Below are positions 53,226-62,055 of a DNA stretch of 64,000 nt, in pieces. The DNA is from Chryseobacterium sp. SNU WT5. Its GTDB lineage: Bacteria > Bacteroidota > Bacteroidia > Flavobacteriales > Weeksellaceae. The stretch is taken from the NCBI RefSeq assembly GCF_007362475.1, contig NZ_CP041687.1, positions 1,488,001-1,552,000 on the forward strand, written 5' to 3'. The notes under the pieces were generated by a model. The model made no database searches. It had not been told where the DNA came from and saw only the letters and a program-made list of their open reading frames with translations. The position numbers and the translations under genes are program-made. The stretch's first letter is position 1. Every line of letters starts with the position of its first letter.

Positions 53226-55364
53226 ATGAAAAGAATTTTTTTATTGCTCACATTTATGTTGAGTTTTCTGCAATTAAAAGCAGATGAGGGGATGTGGCTT
53301 TTGACAATGATCAAAAGACTGAATGGAGTCGATCTTCAGAAACACGGGTTAAAATTAACTGCTGAAGAAATTTACTCAGTGAATAACTCAAGTCTTAAAG
53401 ATGCTATTGTACAGTTCGGTGGTGGATGTACTGCAGAAATGGTTTCTAAAGAAGGATTATTATTTACCAACCACCACTGTGGATACGGAAATATCGCAGC
53501 TCTTTCAACACCTGAAAAAGACCATTTGACCAATGGTTTCTGGGCAATGAAAAGATCAGAAGAACTTCCTGCAAAAGGACTTTCGGTTAGATTTATGGTG
53601 AGAATGGACGATGTTTCAAAAAGAATCAACGATAAGCTTAATAATAATATGTCTGGTGATGAAAGAAAAAATATCATCGATGCAGAATTTAAAGCAATTC
53701 AAACAGAAAACTCCGAAAACGGAAAATATACCGTTGTTGTAAAATCATTCTATAATGGAAATGAATTTTATTACTTCGTTTACCAGGACTTTAAAGACGT
53801 GAGATTAGTGGGAACTCCTCCCAATGCGCTAGGTAAATACGGTGGCGATACGGATAACTGGGAATGGCCGAGACATACTGTAGATTTTTCAGTATTCCGA
53901 GTGTATGCTGATGCTAATGGAAATCCAGCAGAATATGCACCTGGAAACGTCCCAATGAAACCAAAACATGCATTGCCTATTTCATTAAGAGGATATAAGC
54001 CTGGTGATTTTACAATGATCGTTGGGTTCCCTGGAACAACAAACAGATTTCTTAGTTCATTTGGAATTGAGCAAATGGTAACCAAGGATTATCCAGCTTG
54101 GGTAGAAGCTTCTAAAATGGCCATGGATGTGATGAAAAAATACATGGACAAAGATCAGGCAACAAAAATTAATTACGCTTCACAGTATGCTTCCGTAGCA
54201 AACTATTGGAAGAATAGACAAGGAACTATCGATGCTGTAAATAAAAACGGAACGATTGCCGATAAAAAGAAATTAGAACAAACCTTCCAGAACTGGGCGC
54301 TTTTACCAGAAAATGAAGCCATGTATGGGTCTGTTTTACAAGAAATTAAATCTAATTATTCCCAGATTTCAGATCGGAATGTAGAAAGAAACTACAGCTC
54401 TCAATTGCAGAGAAATGCAAAATACATCTCTATCGCTTATCAGGTAGGGTCACTGCTGAAAAGCTATGCTGATCAAGATGAAGCAGGTAAAGCAGCAATG
54501 AAACCTAAAGTGATAGCTGCAATTGATAGAGTTTATGAGAAATTAAATGTAAAACTGGAAGGTGAAATGCTAAACTCAATGGTAAATCTTTACCAACAGA
54601 GAGTTAATAAAAATGTAGGTTCACAAACCCTTTTTGCTGCTGACGCTAAAACATTATCAAATGTTGCATTTTCGTCTATTTTTGCTACGAAAGAATCGGC
54701 AATGAACTTTGTAAACAATCCTGACCGTTTGAAAATAGACGCAGATCCATTGTTTAAGATGGCGAATAGTTTTGTTGAAGATCAGAAATTAGGTGGTGAT
54801 AAATTTGCTAAAATAGATGAAGCTTTTGCAAAAAACAGCAGAATATTTTTAGATGGTTTAAGAAAATCTCAACCTAATACCGCTTTCTATCCAGATGCAA
54901 ACTCTACAATGAGATTAACTACAGGTTCAATAACGACCTTGCCAGAGAGATCAGATAGAAATTACGCTGGAATCAAACAAAAAGATAACTATTATACCGA
55001 AATTAACGGTATGGTAGCGAAACATAAAGTAGGTGATGAAGAGTTTGAATTACCACAGAGATTCTTGGATTTGGTTAAGAAGAAAGATTTCGGACAGTAT
55101 AAAGACAAGAAAGGTTTTATGCCTGTAAATTTCTTATCTAATAATGACATTACAGGAGGTAACTCAGGTTCTCCAGTGTTAGATGGTGAAGGAAGATTGT
55201 TAGGTTTAGCATTCGATGGTAACAGTGAAGCGCTAAGCGGTGACATTATCTTTGACAAGAAATTACAGAAAACAATAAGTGTAGACGTAAGAATGGTTCT
55301 TTGGACTATTGAAAAATACGGAAACGCTGGTCATTTGATTAGTGAAATGACTTTAGTAAAATAG
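53226..55364 (+). CDS. S46 dipeptidyl-peptidase, DPP7-type
   Basis: A 712-residue secreted serine peptidase (signal peptide to about LQLKA, residue 19) that removes dipeptides from the N-terminus of peptides, feeding an amino-acid-using metabolism. The chymotrypsin-like triad is His84 (TNHHCGYGN), Asp220 (GDTDNWEWPRHTVDFS) and Ser647 (GGNSGSPV). A long helical lid is inserted between the barrels. The residue 18 after the catalytic Ser decides specificity: Gly665 here (AFDGN), as in DPP7 (hydrophobic P1), where DPP11 has Arg for acidic P1. A mature N-terminus starting near Asp20 (DEGMW) fits the need to bind the substrate amino group. Single gene with its own terminator. Confidence 0.93.
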   Translation: MKRIFLLLTFMLSFLQLKADEGMWLLTMIKRLNGVDLQKHGLKLTAEEIYSVNNSSLKDAIVQFGGGCTAEMVSKEGLLFTNHHCGYGNIAALSTPEKDHLTNGFWAMKRSEELPAKGLSVRFMVRMDDVSKRINDKLNNNMSGDERKNIIDAEFKAIQTENSENGKYTVVVKSFYNGNEFYYFVYQDFKDVRLVGTPPNALGKYGGDTDNWEWPRHTVDFSVFRVYADANGNPAEYAPGNVPMKPKHALPISLRGYKPGDFTMIVGFPGTTNRFLSSFGIEQMVTKDYPAWVEASKMAMDVMKKYMDKDQATKINYASQYASVANYWKNRQGTIDAVNKNGTIADKKKLEQTFQNWALLPENEAMYGSVLQEIKSNYSQISDRNVERNYSSQLQRNAKYISIAYQVGSLLKSYADQDEAGKAAMKPKVIAAIDRVYEKLNVKLEGEMLNSMVNLYQQRVNKNVGSQTLFAADAKTLSNVAFSSIFATKESAMNFVNNPDRLKIDADPLFKMANSFVEDQKLGGDKFAKIDEAFAKNSRIFLDGLRKSQPNTAFYPDANSTMRLTTGSITTLPERSDRNYAGIKQKDNYYTEINGMVAKHKVGDEEFELPQRFLDLVKKKDFGQYKDKKGFMPVNFLSNNDITGGNSGSPVLDGEGRLLGLAFDGNSEALSGDIIFDKKLQKTISVDVRMVLWTIEKYGNAGHLISEMTLVK

Positions 55365-55387
55365 TTCTTTTTAGAATAATTTTTGAA

Positions 55388-55415
55388 GACCGCTGATATT
55401 ATCAGCGGTCTTTTT
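55388..55415 (+). terminator. Terminator of the S46 peptidase gene
   Basis: A perfect 10-bp stem GACCGCTGAT / ATCAGCGGTC with a 3-base loop and a T tract, 23 bases after the stop. Confidence 0.92.
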
Positions 55416-55496
55416 AGTTGTAAAAGACAGTATATTTTCAAAAACGATAAAATCTTTCACACTCTTTCGACCAGTGATTATTTTTTATTTTTAATG

Positions 55497-55625
55497 TGTT
55501 GGATCGTGAAGGAAAAAGAAAACGTCCATTAATTGCTCGTAAGAAATTATAGTTGGATCTTAGGCTAACTGTTCGATTTAAGCATCACAAGTCTCCTCAG
55601 TATATTTTTCTTCATAAGTGATCCG
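55497..55625 (-). pseudogene. Decayed msrA fragment
   Basis: One minus-strand frame of 43 codons reads ITYEEKYTEETCDA, stop, IEQLA, stop, then DPTIISYEQLMDVFFFLHD. This lines up without gaps with the central region of peptide-methionine sulfoxide reductase A (TYE-x-V-C-x-G-x-TGH-A-x16 spacing before DP-x-x-ISYE-x-LL-x-x-FF). Two TAA codons interrupt it, and the GH residues of the conserved motif are changed. The flanks (55411-55496 and 55626-55740) are further unreadable DNA. The rest of the gene, including the N-terminal GCFW site, is gone. Confidence 0.65.
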
Positions 55626-55772
55626 TTTTTTATGTTTGCCTTAAATATCCTTAAGTGCTATATTTTACGCTGTTTAATAATTCTTCTTTATAGTATTTTT
55701 CAGATTGAGAAGTTTTGGTATAAATATGGATTTTTGCGCATAATCGCAAAAGAAATGCAAAAAAAATTTATA

Positions 55773-55800
55773 TTTGACAAACGTTTCTTGCATATATTTG
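55773..55800 (+). promoter_or_regulatory. Promoter of the small peptide gene
   Basis: TTTG (55773-55776), a 16-base spacer and TATATTTG (55793-55800) fit the Bacteroidota promoter with a slightly short spacer. It lies 43 bases before the ATG at 55844 and supports the small gene being expressed. Confidence 0.6.
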
Positions 55801-55843
55801 AATTGTAAATAATGTCAAAAAAACATTATAAAATAATTTTATT

Positions 55844-55945
55844 ATGAGAAATTTGAAAAAACTTACAAGAGGTGATTTGAAAAAAGTAAAAGGTGCCGGA
55901 GATATGATGGCGGTAGTGTATGCTTTCTTGGTGATGGCTTTGTGA
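55844..55945 (+). CDS. Bacteriocin-like precursor peptide (33 residues)
   Basis: A short frame not much longer than a leader: MRNLKKLTRGDLKKVKGAGD, then a hydrophobic tail MMAVVYAFLVMAL. The head matches the leader pattern of Bacteroidota natural-product and bacteriocin-like precursors (M-x-N-L-K-K-L-x-R-x-x-L-K-x-V-x-G-G), which end in a double-glycine cleavage site; here it is Gly-Ala. The core is only about 14 residues, has no Cys and is hydrophobic. A promoter lies upstream and a GLPGLI-family gene downstream. If TGA 55943 were bypassed, the frame would run another 26 codons, so a nonsense-truncated core is possible. No processing peptidase or exporter is in the window. Confidence 0.6.
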   Translation: MRNLKKLTRGDLKKVKGAGDMMAVVYAFLVMAL

Positions 55946-56080
55946 ACGATATGGTCTCTCTCTCGTGAGGTTTATATGATTAATAGTGGGGCCATAACTA
56001 GTTCATGCATGAAACGTATGTAGTTTATAACATTTATAAACGGGATGATTACACATTCTGTTTATTTTTTAAATTGTGAA

Positions 56081-56892
56081 ATGAAAAAAATAGTTTTAAT
56101 CTTTTGTTTATTAGTATTCTACAAAGTAACTGTTGCCCAAAACATTACTTTCTTGTATGAACTCTCACAAAAAAGAGACTCAGATGATAATAAATATTCT
56201 ACCACACCCTTTTATTTGGATGTGATGGGAAAAGAATCTGTTTTTCGTTCAGAAAAAGATAGATATTCAGATTCTTTAGTTGAAAAGACAGGATTTGGGA
56301 TCGGTAGCGGACTAACTTTTGCAAATCAGTTTTACGTAAAGAAAAATTTATCTAAAATGGAGATTATAAAAAGCATTACAACTCCTCTGATGAATTATAA
56401 ATATGATTTGAAAATAAGTGATACATTAGATTGGCAAATATCTCCAGAAAAGCAAAGAATAGGAGAAATTGAATGTCAAAAAGCATACTTAAAATATGGA
56501 GGCAGAAGTTGGGTAGCGTGGTTTTCTGAAAGTATACCCTTACAAGACGGGCCCTATATTTTTAATGGGTTGCCTGGGTTAATCGTTAAGATTTCAGATG
56601 AACAATCAAATTTTGTTTTCAATCTTGTAGAAGTGATGAGTTCTAAACAAAAAAATATTTATATTTAAGAAAAGGAAAACTCATCAATTGGGAAACTTTT
56701 AAAAAGATTCAATTAGATTATTACAATGATCCTTATGCCGAGCTGAAAACCAAAAACATAAAATATCAAGTAGCTGATTCTAATGGGAACCCAATTTCTA
56801 TGAATTTTAAGCAGTTAACTGAAAACGTACAAAAGCAAATTAAAGCAAGCGGAGATCCAATTGAATTAGATCACAAACTAGAATATCAGTAA
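56081..56892 (+). pseudogene. GLPGLI family protein with a frameshift
   Basis: The start ATG 56081 gives a signal peptide (IVLIFCLLVFYKVTVAQ). The signature GLPGLIVKISDEQ is present about residues 169-181. The frame stops at 56666-56668, but the missing C-terminal part continues in the -1 frame (YLRKGKLINWETFKKIQLD) to TAA 56890-56892. The shift maps to a run of seven A at 56649-56655; an eighth A would restore a continuous protein of about 270 residues. GLPGLI proteins are secreted Bacteroidota proteins of unknown function, sometimes beside ribosomal natural-product precursors, as here. It could be a true pseudogene, a phase-variable tract or a base-count error in the assembly. Confidence 0.8.
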
Positions 56893-57011
56893 ATATTCCT
56901 TTATGGTCTCTTACCTTAGATAGGTTGATGAAATTTTTCATTTATTCATTAAAATCAGATCAAATTAATAGAGGAATTCTGAGCGACTTACAAACTATCT
57001 AAAGCTAGGTA

Positions 57012-57228
57012 AGACACTATCCCGCAAAGTGTGTAAGTTGAAAAGTTGAAGGTTTGAGTTTTTTATAACTTGAGCCTTTGTTCAAATATACGCATAAACT
57101 GATTAGTACAATTCCCCAATCTCTGATGGGCATTGTCCATTTTTGGTAGCTTCTCTTAAGGTAAGGAAAACGGATTTTAAAACGGAATCATCAGTAGGAA
57201 AAGACCAAATTATTTCTTTGTCCGTTTT
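57012..57228 (-). mobile_element. IS256-family 3' relic
   Basis: On the minus strand the C-terminal end of a mutator-type transposase is readable in three pieces: [17 protein letters not shown] through TLREATK; then in a shifted frame [13 protein letters not shown]; then in another frame [13 protein letters not shown] and a TAA (57065-57063). This is the usual IS256-family ending with two single-base losses. The segment after it (57012-57040, GACACTATCCCGCAAAGTG) looks like the outer terminal repeat of such elements. The 5' part of the transposase is absent. Bases 57229-57332 and 56893-57011 hold nothing I can identify. Confidence 0.6.
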
Positions 57229-57332
57229 TTTATTTCACTGTGATTCTTTTCAGAATTGAATTTTATTGGTCGTACCGCTTAATGAAATGTTATTATAAGA
57301 TCCGCCAGACAGCACCTTATTTTAAGTGATTT

Positions 57333-58301
57333 TTATTTTTCCCATACTAAGGCACTGGCGCCTAATATAGCAGCGTCTGCTTCGTTAAGTTCACTAAAAA
57401 CCAACTTGACTTTGTCACGAAAGATAGCAAGAAGATTCCGTTCCATATGGAGTTTGGTAGGCTTTAAAATAAAATCTCCTGCTTTGATCACTCCTCCGAA
57501 AAGCAAAATGGCTTCTGGCGAAGAAAACATAACGAAATTTGCCAGGGCTTCCCCTAATTTTTGTCCAGTGTACCGAAATACTTCAATAGCCGTTGGATCA
57601 CCATTTTCTGCACACTGGTAAACTACTTTGGAGCTTATCGTTTCTTCAGGATACTTGTTCAGTTCAGAATGCGGAAATTCAGCGCGCATTTTTTTTGCTG
57701 TAATTGCAATCCCTGTAGCAGAGGCGTATGATTCTAATGTCCCTTCTAAACCAGTACTCCAATGTTTTCTACCGCCTGGCTTTACTACGGTATGACCAAG
57801 TTCTCCGGCAAATCCGTCGTGGCCATAGATCAGTTGACCATTGGCTACAATACCGCTTCCAACACCGGTGCCCAGCGTAATCATAATAAAGTCTTTCATT
57901 CCTCTTGCGGCTCCAAACATCATTTCGCCTAACGCTGCTGCATTAGCGTCATTGGTCATGGTACAGGGAACTCCAAATTTTTCCCTCATCAGTTCTGCGA
58001 AAGGTACAATTCCTTTCCAATGAAGATTTGTTGCCTGTTCGATGGTACCCTTATAATAGTTTGCATTGGGTGCACCAATACCTATTCCATCTAATTGTTT
58101 TTGTGAACAGTGTTTGTCCAGTAGAGGGCGTATTTTTTGATACAATGCTTCGATGAAGTTTTCTACTAACGGAAAGTCTTCTGTTTTCAGGATTCCTTTC
58201 TCTAAAATTTCACCACGATGATTAACGAGTCCGTATTTTGTATTGGTCCCACCGATGTCTATACCCAGTGCTACTTGTTTAGAAAGATTGATTATTGACA
58301 T
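57333..58301 (-). CDS. ROK family sugar kinase
   Basis: A 322-residue ROK kinase that phosphorylates a hexose or N-acetylhexosamine using ATP. The phosphate loop is LGIDIGGTNTKYGLV (12-26), the catalytic region is TMTNDANAAALGEMMFGAARG with Asp118, then ITLGTGVGSGIV and GELGHTVVKPGGRKHW. The usual zinc site CxCGxxGCxE after that point is missing: the corresponding stretch reads HWSTGLEGTLESYASATG with no Cys. That is uncommon and could mean a metal-free variant or a regulator. Substrate is not assigned; glucokinase is one option. No transporter is adjacent. Confidence 0.87.
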   Translation of the reverse strand: MSIINLSKQVALGIDIGGTNTKYGLVNHRGEILEKGILKTEDFPLVENFIEALYQKIRPLLDKHCSQKQLDGIGIGAPNANYYKGTIEQATNLHWKGIVPFAELMREKFGVPCTMTNDANAAALGEMMFGAARGMKDFIMITLGTGVGSGIVANGQLIYGHDGFAGELGHTVVKPGGRKHWSTGLEGTLESYASATGIAITAKKMRAEFPHSELNKYPEETISSKVVYQCAENGDPTAIEVFRYTGQKLGEALANFVMFSSPEAILLFGGVIKAGDFILKPTKLHMERNLLAIFRDKVKLVFSELNEADAAILGASALVWEK

Positions 58302-58506
58302 TTGGGATCTTATTTATTCAATAAAATTACAAAAAAATCATAGCAAATAAGAAAGATAACCTTCAAATTCGCTAGGAGATATGGTCAAGGTCATCATCAG
58401 GAGAATAACGAATCGTTTTTTTTTTGATTTCCAGATTGCAAGACAGAGCATATAACTTTACTCAGAAAAATTTTAAAGACAGATTTTCTGCTGGGTCTCC
58501 TAAAAA

Positions 58507-58535
58507 AAACTTCCCCAACTGAGTTGAGGAAGTTT
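58507..58535 (-). terminator. Terminator of secA
   Basis: A 12-bp stem beginning AAACTTCC and closing GGAAGTTT, with one mismatch or wobble and a 5-base loop. On the minus strand a T tract of about eight follows. It lies 21 bases after the secA stop. Confidence 0.82.
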
Positions 58536-58556
58536 TATAGTATAAATTATTATCTT

Positions 58557-61500
58557 TTACGCTGGAATTTCGCCTTTGTATAAGAATGATACAATTTCTT
58601 TATTTACTCTTTCTACCATTTCGGTGAATAAGTAAAACGATTCTTGTTTGTAAATTACCAAAGGATCTTTCTGTTCGTACACTGCTCCTTGAGAAGAACG
58701 TCTTAAATCATCCATTTCCCGAAGGTGAAGTTTCCAGTTTTCATCGATGATCGCTAAAGAAATATTTTTCTCGAAATCATTAATCAGGGTCTCACATTTT
58801 GATTCGTAGGCTTCTTTTAGATCAGTAACGATGGTCATTGTTTTAATCCCATCTGTGAAAGGGACTTGGATCATTTTGAACATTGAACCTTGATTTTGGA
58901 ATACATTCTCTATAATTGGGAATGATTTTTCTTTCAAAAGATCCAATTTCATTCGGTAATCTTCTGTTGCTGCTTTGAATAGAATGTCGCTAAGTTCTGG
59001 AACTTGTTTCGATTTGAATTCACTTTCGGTAACTGGTGATTCCATGGTAAAGTTTTTAATGATTTCATGTTCGAAATCTTTAAAGTCTCCTTCCAATTTG
59101 CCTCTAGAAACAATAGACTGTGCAACATCAAAGATCATATTAGAAATATCATATTTCAAGTGATCACCGAATAGGGCATTCTTTCTTCTTTTGTAGATCA
59201 CATCACGTTGCTTGTTCATGACATCATCATATTCCAGCAATCTTTTTCTAATCCCGAAGTTATTTTCCTCTACTTTTTTCTGCGCTCTTTCAATGGATTT
59301 AGAAATCATACCGTGTTGAATTACTTCTCCTTCTTTATGACCCATTCTGTCCATCATTTTTGCAATTCTTTCGGAACCAAAAAGACGCATCAAGTTATCT
59401 TCCAAAGAAACGTAGAACTGAGAACTTCCTGGATCTCCCTGTCTTCCGGCACGACCTCTCAGCTGTCTATCGACACGTCTAGAGTCATGTCTTTCGGTAC
59501 CGATGATTGCTAAACCTCCGTTTTTCTTAACTTCACCTTGCAATTTAATATCTGTTCCACGACCCGCCATGTTGGTTGCAATTGTTACAACACCAGGCGC
59601 ACCTGCCATTGCTACGATTTCTGCTTCTCTAGCGTGAAGTTTAGCATTCAACACATTATGCTGAATTTTTCTTAGTTGTAAAGCTTTAGACAATAACTGA
59701 GAGATTTCAACTGAAGTCGTACCCACCAATACCGGTCGGCCAACTGCTGTTAATTTTTCAATTTCTTCAATTACTGCATTGTATTTTTCACGGTTGGTTT
59801 TAAACACCAAATCCTGTCTGTCATCTCTAACAATAGGTCTATTGGTAGGAATAACTACTACATCTAATTTATAGATCTCCCAAAGCTCACCTGCTTCTGT
59901 TTCCGCTGTACCAGTCATTCCCGCAAGTTTGTTATACATTCGGAAATAATTCTGAAGGGTAACCGTGGCAAAAGTTTGGGTGGCAGCTTCAATCTTTACG
60001 TTTTCTTTCGCTTCAATCGCTTGGTGAAGTCCGTCAGAATAACGTCTCCCTTCCATGATACGACCGGTTTGCTCATCTACGATTTTTACTTCGCCATCAA
60101 TTACTACATATTCATCATCCTTTTCGAATAAAGTATAAGCTTTCAATAATTGATTTAAAGTATGAACTCTTTCAGATTTTACGGCGAATTCGTTGAAAAG
60201 TTTTTCTTTGGCTTCAAATTCTTCTTCCTTCGTTAAATTTTTCGCTTCAACTTCTGCAATCTCAGTTCCGATATCATTTAGAACGAAGAAATCTTTATCT
60301 TCATTGCCAGCAGACATATACTCAACCCCTTTATCGGTTAAATCAATTTGATTGTTTTTCTCGTCGATAACGAAATATAGATCTTTATCAACAATCGGCA
60401 TATCGCGGTTGTTGTCCTGCATATATTGGCCTTCTACTTTCTGAAGAAGTGCTCTGTGACCACTTTCCGAAAGGAATTTAATCATTTGACGGTTTTTAGG
60501 TAAACCCCTGTATGCCTGCAAAAGTTTGAATCCTCCTTCTTTTGTATTTCCGTTAGTAATCAGCTTTTTCGCTTCATGAAAGATTGCCGAAACTGTTTTT
60601 TTCTGAATTTCTACAATACGGTCTACAGATGGTTTCAGCATATCAAATTCCTGGCGGTCTCCTTGTGGAACCGGCCCAGAAATGATCAAAGGTGTTCTGG
60701 CATCATCAACCAAAACAGAATCCACCTCATCGACGATGGCAAAATTCAATTCACCCTGAACAAGTTCGGATGGCGATGTTACCATGTTATCTCTCAAGTA
60801 ATCGAAACCAAATTCATTATTGGTACCATAAGTAATACTTGAGTTATATGCTTTTCTTCTTGCATCGGAATTAGGTTGGTGTAAATCAATACAGTCAATA
60901 GTTAAACCATGAAACTGATAAAGGGGACCCATCCAGGCAGAGTCACGTTTCGCTAAGTAATCATTTACCGTAACTACGTGCACTCCTCTTCCGGGAAGAG
61001 CATTTAAGTATATTGGAAGTGTTCCTACCAAAGTTTTACCTTCACCGGTAGCCATCTCTGCGATTTTACCACCATGCAAAACGACCCCACCAATAAATTG
61101 AACATCGTAATGAACCATGTCCCATTTGATAGGTGTCCCGGCAGCATCCCATTCGTTTTTCCAAATAGCTAAATCTCCCTGAATCTCAACGAAATCTTTA
61201 GTTGCAGCCAATTCACGATCAAGCTCCGTTGCCTGTACGCGGATCTCACCGTTTTCTGTTAATCTGCGAGAGGTTTCTTTGATTAAAGCAAAAGCTTCGG
61301 GCAAAATATCGGCTAAGACTTTTTCCTCAATCTGATAAGAGTCTTTTTTCAAAGCTTCAATCTTAGAGAAGAGCGTTTCTTTCTCATCAACATTAGAAGA
61401 ATTTTTGATCAGTTCTTGGGTATGTTCAATCTCTGAGGTAATTTCTGCAGTGGCAGCTTTTATCTTCAGTTTGAATTCTTCAGTTTTCGCACGTAATCCA

Positions 61501-61628
61501 TCATCTGTTAGGTCGTGAATCTGCGGTTCTACTGCTTTAATTTTATTGACAACTTTTTTTACATCCTTGAGATCAGTAATGCTTTTCTCACCTAGGAACC
61601 CTTTAAGAACTTTATCTATGAAACCCAT
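58557..61628 (-). CDS. secA: Preprotein translocase ATPase SecA
   Basis: A 1023-residue motor that pushes secretory proteins through SecYEG. The first nucleotide-binding fold has Walker [15 protein letters not shown] (about 189-202) and the [19 protein letters not shown] motif (about 296-314). The second fold has [24 protein letters not shown] and the [10 protein letters not shown] motif. It is about 120 residues longer than E. coli SecA (901), mostly through an N-terminal insertion (about 80-140) and one near 340-430. The Cys-rich C-terminal zinc tail for SecB is missing; the protein ends [11 protein letters not shown] minus-strand single gene ending in a terminator. Confidence 0.96.
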   Translation of the reverse strand: MGFIDKVLKGFLGEKSITDLKDVKKVVNKIKAVEPQIHDLTDDGLRAKTEEFKLKIKAATAEITSEIEHTQELIKNSSNVDEKETLFSKIEALKKDSYQIEEKVLADILPEAFALIKETSRRLTENGEIRVQATELDRELAATKDFVEIQGDLAIWKNEWDAAGTPIKWDMVHYDVQFIGGVVLHGGKIAEMATGEGKTLVGTLPIYLNALPGRGVHVVTVNDYLAKRDSAWMGPLYQFHGLTIDCIDLHQPNSDARRKAYNSSITYGTNNEFGFDYLRDNMVTSPSELVQGELNFAIVDEVDSVLVDDARTPLIISGPVPQGDRQEFDMLKPSVDRIVEIQKKTVSAIFHEAKKLITNGNTKEGGFKLLQAYRGLPKNRQMIKFLSESGHRALLQKVEGQYMQDNNRDMPIVDKDLYFVIDEKNNQIDLTDKGVEYMSAGNEDKDFFVLNDIGTEIAEVEAKNLTKEEEFEAKEKLFNEFAVKSERVHTLNQLLKAYTLFEKDDEYVVIDGEVKIVDEQTGRIMEGRRYSDGLHQAIEAKENVKIEAATQTFATVTLQNYFRMYNKLAGMTGTAETEAGELWEIYKLDVVVIPTNRPIVRDDRQDLVFKTNREKYNAVIEEIEKLTAVGRPVLVGTTSVEISQLLSKALQLRKIQHNVLNAKLHAREAEIVAMAGAPGVVTIATNMAGRGTDIKLQGEVKKNGGLAIIGTERHDSRRVDRQLRGRAGRQGDPGSSQFYVSLEDNLMRLFGSERIAKMMDRMGHKEGEVIQHGMISKSIERAQKKVEENNFGIRKRLLEYDDVMNKQRDVIYKRRKNALFGDHLKYDISNMIFDVAQSIVSRGKLEGDFKDFEHEIIKNFTMESPVTESEFKSKQVPELSDILFKAATEDYRMKLDLLKEKSFPIIENVFQNQGSMFKMIQVPFTDGIKTMTIVTDLKEAYESKCETLINDFEKNISLAIIDENWKLHLREMDDLRRSSQGAVYEQKDPLVIYKQESFYLFTEMVERVNKEIVSFLYKGEIPA

Positions 61629-61700
61629 ATTATTTGCTTTCGGCTTAACGCATGATGCTTACAGCCATTTTAATTTTTAATTTTCAGAATTTTTCTAAAA

Positions 61701-61740
61701 TATAAAAGTCGATGGCCGATGGCGACTATCGACTTTTATA
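61701..61740 (-). terminator. Terminator of the DUF2795 gene
   Basis: A perfect 13-bp stem, TATAAAAGTCGAT / ATCGACTTTTATA, with a 14-base loop, directly next to the stop of the 61741 gene. On the minus strand the tail contains T-rich DNA, so it can serve as a terminator. Confidence 0.7.
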
Positions 61741-61962
61741 TTAATATTCATCCTCGTTCCAGAGGAAGTCATCATCCGTAGGATAATCACTCCAAACCTC
61801 TTCGATCGATTCGTAAATCTCTCCTTCATCTTCAATGGCTTGTAGGTTTTCTACCACTTCCATTGGGGCACCGGTTCTAATTGCATAATCAATAAGTTCC
61901 GCCTTAGTCATAGGCCAAGGTGCGTCACTTAGATAAGAAGCTAATTCTAATGTCCAATACAT
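61741..61962 (-). CDS. DUF2795 domain protein
   Basis: A 73-residue acidic protein. The DUF2795 pattern fits: YLSDAPWPMTKAELIDYAIR then GAPMEVVENLQAIED and ESIEEVWSDYP. Function unknown; the C-terminus is strongly acidic (TDDDFLWNEDEY). A minus-strand -7 element TACTTTTG (complement of 61979-61986) sits 17 bases before the ATG. It follows secA's start region in the same direction but has its own terminator. Confidence 0.8.
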   Translation of the reverse strand: MYWTLELASYLSDAPWPMTKAELIDYAIRTGAPMEVVENLQAIEDEGEIYESIEEVWSDYPTDDDFLWNEDEY

Positions 61963-62055
61963 ATCAATTTATTTTTTGCAAAAGTATAAAAATCGCTGAC
62001 ATAAAAAATTTTTTTGTCTCTGATTTTCAACAAACTTTGTTATTATTTCATTTTT

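Noticed and set aside
55411-55496. A coding gene between the S46 terminator and the msrA relic
   Set aside because: All six frames are broken by stops and no motif was seen.
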